In this document: in pieces, positions 59,669-64,000 of the stretch
How the letters are laid out: each line of letters starts with the position of its first letter
Numbering within the stretch: the first letter of the stretch is position 1
From: Symbiodinium natans
Lineage: Eukaryota > Sar > Dinophyceae > Suessiales > Symbiodiniaceae
Assembly (NCBI GenBank): GCA_905221605.1
Contig: CAJNDS010002452.1
Span: forward strand, 227,501-291,500
DNA: 64,000 nt
Direction: 5' to 3'
Position numbers and translations under genes: made by a program
The notes under the pieces: model-generated
Databases searched by the model: none
What the model saw: only the letters and a program-made list of their open reading frames with translations
What the model was told of the DNA's origin: nothing

Positions 59669-60816
59669 CTGTGGGGCGCCAACACAACCCCCATGGGTTT
59701 AGGGTTGAGGGTTGAGGGTTGAGGGTTTAGGGTTTAGGGCTAAAGTTTAGGGTTTAGGGTCTAGAGTCTAGGGTTTATTGTTTAGGGTTGAGGGTTCCCA
59801 AGAAGGTTTAGGATCTTCAAAACCCCCACAACGTACCCAAATATTGACCCATATGAAATAGGACTAAAGGAGGGACCTGTAAAAGGGACCTTAGGTGCTC
59901 TTTGGGGATTGTTTAGGGGCTGCTTAGGTATATAAGGGACTATATTAAGGTAAGTATAAGGGTTATAATATAAATCCTCTATTTAGGGATGCTTTTGCCT
60001 GTACTCATCAAAACTTGCCTTCGGAGACAAACAATTCTGTGAATTCAGATTGGTCTCACATTTCGATTTTTTGCCTTAAGGGCTCAGGGCTCAGAGTTTG
60101 ACATGGGGCCCTCTCTTAAGGCGGCCGTTACTGTATATAGGACCCAAAACGGACCCCCTAAACCCTAAACCCTAGACCCCAAACCCCAAACCCTATACCC
60201 TAAACCCTAAACCCTAAACACTCCTACCCTATTCTGTAACGTCAGGAGCCAAGGAGCTTGGACGTGAGCTGCGGGCCGCTTTCTGACTCGACGTAGCCTT
60301 CGCTGAGGGCCAGTGCTGCTCGGAGCAGTATGGGTTTAGGGTTTTGGGGCTTGGGGTTAAGGGCTTTAGGGTTTAGGTTTTTAGGGCTTAGGGAAGTTTA
60401 GGGTTTAGGGTCAAGGGGCTTAATTAGGGTTTGGGGATTTGGGTTTAGGGTTGCTTTACGGCTTTTGTTGACAAGCACGCTATGTGTTGGAGAAGACCCT
60501 GTTCTCGTTACCCAATGGCATTCAAGCTATAGCGTCTGTGCTGCATATTCAGAGCATGATGTTCTTGACTTGAACTTAAAGCCCGATGAGTAGCCCGTCA
60601 AGCGTTACTCACTCTACAAACCTGACCCTCCTAAACCACCTATAGAGGCCTATAGAGCCGCCTAACCCCTAAACCCTGAACCCGAAACCCCTAAACCCTA
60701 AACCTTAAACCCTAAACCCTAAACCCGAAACCCCTCAAAAGACCGCTGTGACCGCTGCCTCCAGCCGCGAGGACCGCGGACCCCGTGACAGGGCCCAAGG
60801 AGTTCAGAGGCTTTAC

Positions 60817-60849
60817 CAGGGCCGCCCGCAGCATCCAGTACTTGCCAGC
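60817..60849 (-). CDS. Coiled-coil gene region: 11-codon exon
   Basis: Acceptor AACGGAG|, donor CCTG|GTAAAG, reading AGKYWMLRAAL. CCCTAAA left, TTTAGGG right. Confidence 0.5.
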
Positions 60850-60979
60850 CTCCGTTTTGACGGTTTAGGTTTTAGGGTTTAGGGTTTAGGGTTTATAAGG
60901 TTAGGGAACTCCATTGAACCGGGCAAGGGGCTGCCACTCGAGTTCAGCGTTCTTTTAGGGGATTTGGGCAGGGACTGGG

Positions 60980-61085
60980 ACGGAGAAGGATGGAGACGGA
61001 GGCAGAAGGAGAGAGGGAGTGGCAGAGACAGGGACAGGGACAGAGACAGAGACAGGGAGAGGGACAGAGACTGAAAGAAAGAAAG
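60980..61085. repeat. Purine tract (GAGACA/GGGACA)n
   Basis: GA-rich low complexity on the plus strand; the Leu/Ser readings on the minus strand are artefacts. Confidence 0.85.
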
Positions 61086-61299
61086 AAAGGGAGAGAAGAA
61101 CAGACAGCTAGGTAGGCCGGTAGACACTGCCTGTACAGTATTTTGTACGTATGTTTGCATAGATATAGATATAAACGTAGATCGGCCAATCAGCAGGCAG
61201 ACGATCATAGACAAACAGATTGAGTGAAGGACCGAGAGCCACCTTCTGCGTCGTCCAGCGACCCAAGCCATCAGCCAACAGTCCCATATCCTGTCTAGG

Positions 61300-61410
61300 C
61301 TGGCCCTTTTGAAAATGCTCCCAAAACAGATCTCTCAAACTGATGAAAATACTCCCAAAACAGCTTTTGTAAACTGATGAAAATACTCCCAAAACAGATC
61401 TCTTAATCTG
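61300..61410. repeat. Tandem repeat, about 52 bp, 3 copies
   Basis: Unit includes AAAATGCTCCCAAAACAGAT or AAAATACTCCCAAAACAG, then CTGATGA. Three imperfect copies. Confidence 0.8.
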
Positions 61411-62139
61411 ATGAGAACTGAACCGCAATAAACAAATTGGATCCTCGAAGGCCCACAAGGGGAAAACATGAAGGCCCTACCTAGCTCGAGCGAGCCCTCT
61501 CATCTCGAAGACCCCGGAAAGTCCAGTAAACTTGATTTAGGGTTTAGGGTTTAGGGTAACATGATTTAGGGTTTAGGGTCTAGGGTTATCTTCAAACATT
61601 TGGAAGGGGTTAAGATTTGGGTTCAAGGTCTCGGGTTTAGGGTATTGACGCCTGGGTTGGCTGGGACATCGACGCTTCATGACACAGGTCATGGAGGCAA
61701 AGCAGTGATTCAAACTTGCCACTAGGACTAGGAACTACAGCAACAAGAAGCCAACAACGGTGCTTACCTCCTCTCAAGTTATACGGAGCAACTCCTGCTT
61801 AAGAAGGGCCTACTGTACGGGTGTATGTTGCTCTGGGCTGTGGCAGACCTGAAGACTTTAGATGGGGCGCCTCGTCGACCGCAGCTGCGCTCTTTGGGGC
61901 ATCAGCAGCCCTCCTTTTTTTGGCGGGTGAGAGACAGCCTAGTGGACAAAACAATCCCCAACCTGGTTTAGGGTTTAGGGTAGTTGCCTAGACCCAGAAG
62001 CCACGACCCACTCATCTTCTGATGGGGTGCACAGAGCGGGATTTGACGGTTACATATGCTTTCCTGACCCATGGTGCGGCGTCGCGTTTCCCGTGATCAG
62101 GTTGCTGCGTAGGCAACCCTAAACCCTCAACAAGTGCCC

Positions 62140-62255
62140 CTGACTCTGCCAAGAGACTGCACAGACTCTTTGGCGGGCTTGGAGAACGCCAAGTCTTCGG
62201 AGACCTTTGCGCGAGCCTCCTCGGTGATAAGGCTATGCTCCTCGTGGCCAGGGCT
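62140..62255 (-). CDS. Probable exon, charged helix
   Basis: Open frame HEEHSLITEEARAKVSEDLA then FSKPAKESVQSLG. Internal AG and GT sites mean it could be split. Coiled-coil-like composition matches the 53-60 kb exons. Confidence 0.5.
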
Positions 62256-62369
62256 CCCACCCGAACCCCGGAAGTCCGACACCCAGCCCTTGACGTACTA
62301 TAATCCTATTGAGGACTGTTACTAAGTATAAGGGGGAACGTCCCAGACCAGCCCCCTTAGACAAGCCTT

Positions 62370-62448
62370 TTTGCGCCCGCGCTTGCCCTCTTCCGTCTTC
62401 TGAAGCCAGAACTTCAAGGAGAGTGCAGACCGCTTCATCGTTCATGGA
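62370..62448 (-). CDS. Probable exon with ATG
   Basis: Reads MNDEAVCTLLEVLASEDGRG and QARAQKG. The ATG lies right after a CCCTATAAA-type array, so it may be a start or simply an internal Met. Confidence 0.4.
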
Positions 62449-62454
62449 AACCCT

Positions 62455-62520
62455 GAACCCTATAAACCCTATAAACCCTATAAGCCCTATAAACCCTATA
62501 AACCCTACAAACCCTAAAAA
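62455..62520. repeat. Variant array (CCCTATAAA)n
   Basis: Seven nonamer units, another homogenised telomere variant. Confidence 0.95.
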
Positions 62521-62564
62521 CCCTAACAACCCTAAACCCTGAACCCTCAAGCAGGCTTGGCTCC

Positions 62565-62660
62565 TGGATGACAGAGGCGAAGACGATGCCACCCAGTGAG
62601 GTGGCAGGGCGCGTGGTCGCCCGACAGGCAACCATTAGCAGACCGAGGAGTAGGGACCTC
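62565..62660 (-). CDS. Probable exon, hydrophobic then Thr-rich
   Basis: Reads LRSLLLGLLMVACRATTRPA and TSLGGIVFASVIQ, resembling a signal peptide or membrane anchor. Preceded on the minus strand by a TTTAGGG run (the + strand has CCCTAAA on the right). Confidence 0.4.
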
Positions 62661-62677
62661 AACGCAAAGTTGCTCTC

Positions 62678-62735
62678 AACCCTAAACCCTAAACCCTAAA
62701 CCCTAAACCCTAAACCCTAAACCCTAAACCCTAAA
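62678..62735. repeat. Telomere array (CCCTAAA)n
   Basis: About eight perfect units. Confidence 0.95.
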
Positions 62736-62778
62736 CTCCTAAGGATGCTAAAAAAAAAAAACAAACAAAATAACGCCA

Positions 62779-62826
62779 CCAAGGCCTTCTACAAGAGCCT
62801 TACAGCTGCAAGGAAGGCACATGAGC
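62779..62826 (+). CDS. Plus-strand exon
   Basis: After GCCACCAAG| reads AFYKSLTAARKAHEQ to a donor GCAG|GTTCGG; the frame continues open to GKESRRTSG. Confidence 0.4.
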
Positions 62827-63084
62827 AGGTTCGGCTGGAACCCAGCGCCGTCCGGTTCCTGGTCACCGGAAAGGAGAGCCGAAGGACTTCGGGTTTGGGG
62901 TTTGGGGTTTAGGGTTTAGGGTTCTGAGCTTCTAGGGCTCCGGGTCTTTAGGGCTTTAGGGTTCTTCGGTTCTTTTGTTTAGGAGTGTCTTTTTCAGGCC
63001 CGCCAGCCGCAAGATTCAGGTCGGTCCAGTGACTGAGCTAGACCTTACGTGGGGATGAACTCAATTCTGACCTCCTTTCCATAG

Positions 63085-63153
63085 AATTATGCAGATGCTG
63101 TGCCGCAAAAAGGAGGCCCCCAGACTCAGATCAACATTTTCAAAGCAATTGAG
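63085..63153 (+). CDS. Plus-strand exon
   Basis: 23 codons, acceptor TTTCCATAG|, reading NYADAVPQKGGPQTQINIFK and AIE; a TTTAGGG unit follows at once. Good coding character, no family recognised. Confidence 0.5.
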
Positions 63154-63415
63154 GGTTTAGGGGGTTCGTTTGGGCGTTTTGGATTGGTACGTAGATCGGG
63201 GAGGCGCCTTCCCTAAATAACGGCCCCATATACCATTTATCATTAGGATCCGTACTATATGCCAGTTTAAATTCTGAGCCTGTGAGGTCATGCGAAAGAC
63301 GCCCACCAGCAGCAAAGCCACAGCACAGACCTAAGCAAGCTTGAGCAGAAAACACGATCAGGGCTGCGAAGACACCCCTGCATCGACAAAGGTTCTGAAT
63401 GCATTCGTTGCACAT
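63140..63415 (-). CDS. Minus-strand ORF, possible secreted protein
   Basis: 91 codons with a hydrophobic segment FAALIVFSAQACLGLCCGFA and a polar remainder (KLAYSTDPNDKWYMGPLF). Overlaps the plus-strand exon end, so at most one is right in the overlap. Confidence 0.3.
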   Translation of the reverse strand: MCNECIQNLCRCRGVFAALIVFSAQACLGLCCGFAAGGRLSHDLTGSEFKLAYSTDPNDKWYMGPLFREGASPIYVPIQNAQTNPLNPQLL

Positions 63416-63734
63416 GCCAGCCGCAGCCTGAAGCTACTTTCTTCAGCTCTACACCCTAAACCCTACCTATAAACACTGAAACCCTAAACCCTAAATCCTA
63501 AACCCTTTATATCTCTGAGGCCGAGCCACGAAAGTCCGAGCTTTAAGGGCCAGAAGGCTGACCCCATAGATGCCCATGTGGGGCCTGGGACGGAGGGGAA
63601 GGCCTAATCTACAGAAATAAGTTCTTTAAGGTTTAGGGTTTATAGGGTTATAGGGTTATAGGGTTATAGGGTAGTTATAGGGTTATAGGGTTCAGGGTTT
63701 CGGGTTTAGGGTTTCGGGTTTAGGGTGTCCCCGA

Positions 63735-64000
63735 CCTTTCCGCCACCCACGTCAGAGCAAAGGAAAGGGTGCCGCAGAGAGGATCGCAGACGACCAGCAG
63801 CAATCGGGAGGCAGCAGGCCAGGAAGTCAGCAGAACTCGCATGAGCACGACCTGACACGGCGAAACATCGCTGAAACGCCCAGGCCCGACAGTTCTACCA
63901 TGTTCTACCCCCACAAGGCCAAATGCAGTTTCAGGAAAATCTTGGAAATCATCCTTGCCCACGAAGATCACTCTTACTACATTCAACGTGCCAGCACGCT
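63735..64000 (+). CDS. Plus-strand exon running off the window
   Basis: Open for about 88 codons to the window end: RQSKGKGAAERIADDQQQSG, later MFYPHKAKCSFRKILEIILA and HEDHSYYIQRAST. Minus-strand frame is also open. Left boundary unknown; partial at 3' side. Confidence 0.4.

Noticed and set aside
60879-61271. Leu/Ser-rich 130-codon minus ORF
   Set aside because: Most of it is the complement of a GA-rich purine tract.

Overview
The window looks like nuclear DNA of a dinoflagellate, most likely Symbiodiniaceae/Suessiales-like (inference). Reasons: plant-type telomere heptamers (TTTAGGG/CCCTAAA) scattered inside genes, genes cut into exons of about 25-135 nt, frequent GC-AG as well as GT-AG introns with AG|G junctions, many short inverted-repeat elements, and an intact tyrosine-recombinase retrotransposon. 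No bacterial gene, rRNA, tRNA or CRISPR array was seen. Exons were read by eye from splice sites plus reading frame, so boundaries are provisional; several exon-sized segments are open on both strands and their strand is a judgement. Layout: 0.7-14.7 kb (minus) is one PPP-family Ser/Thr phosphatase gene of about 20 tiny exons whose catalytic motifs appear in the right order. 15-18.8 kb holds further minus-strand exons of unidentified protein. 19.3-26.6 kb (minus) is a complete 7.28-kb DIRS-order retrotransposon with split direct repeats (A1-ORFs-B1-A2-B2) encoding a small membrane ORF, Gag, a methyltransferase-like protein, RT-RNase H and a tyrosine recombinase; its repeat copies are identical, so it is young. 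26.6-29.5 kb (minus) is a caspase-like gene with two membrane segments between its catalytic His and Cys and a frameshift. 30-33 kb holds minus-strand exons, 33-37.3 kb mostly plus-strand exons. 37.4-41.2 kb is a 3.8-kb satellite-filled element with terminal inverted repeats inside a telomere-repeat tract. 42.4-44.7 kb (minus) is a seven-exon gene, five of its six junctions in frame without adjustment, with a PDZ-like segment. 44.9-49.7 kb is mainly plus strand, 51-52.4 kb minus, 52.7-62.7 kb a long minus-strand series of tiny Ala/Glu/Lys-rich (coiled-coil) exons, and 62.8-64 kb plus-strand exons running off the end. The strongest pattern is structural: exon after exon is flanked on its left by CCCTAAA repeats and on its right by TTTAGGG repeats (+ strand view), so introns begin with G-rich and end with C-rich telomere repeats, i.e. 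carry telomeric terminal inverted repeats. The rest of the intron space is filled with at least six families of short TIR elements, poly(T)-poly(G) tracts and microsatellites.
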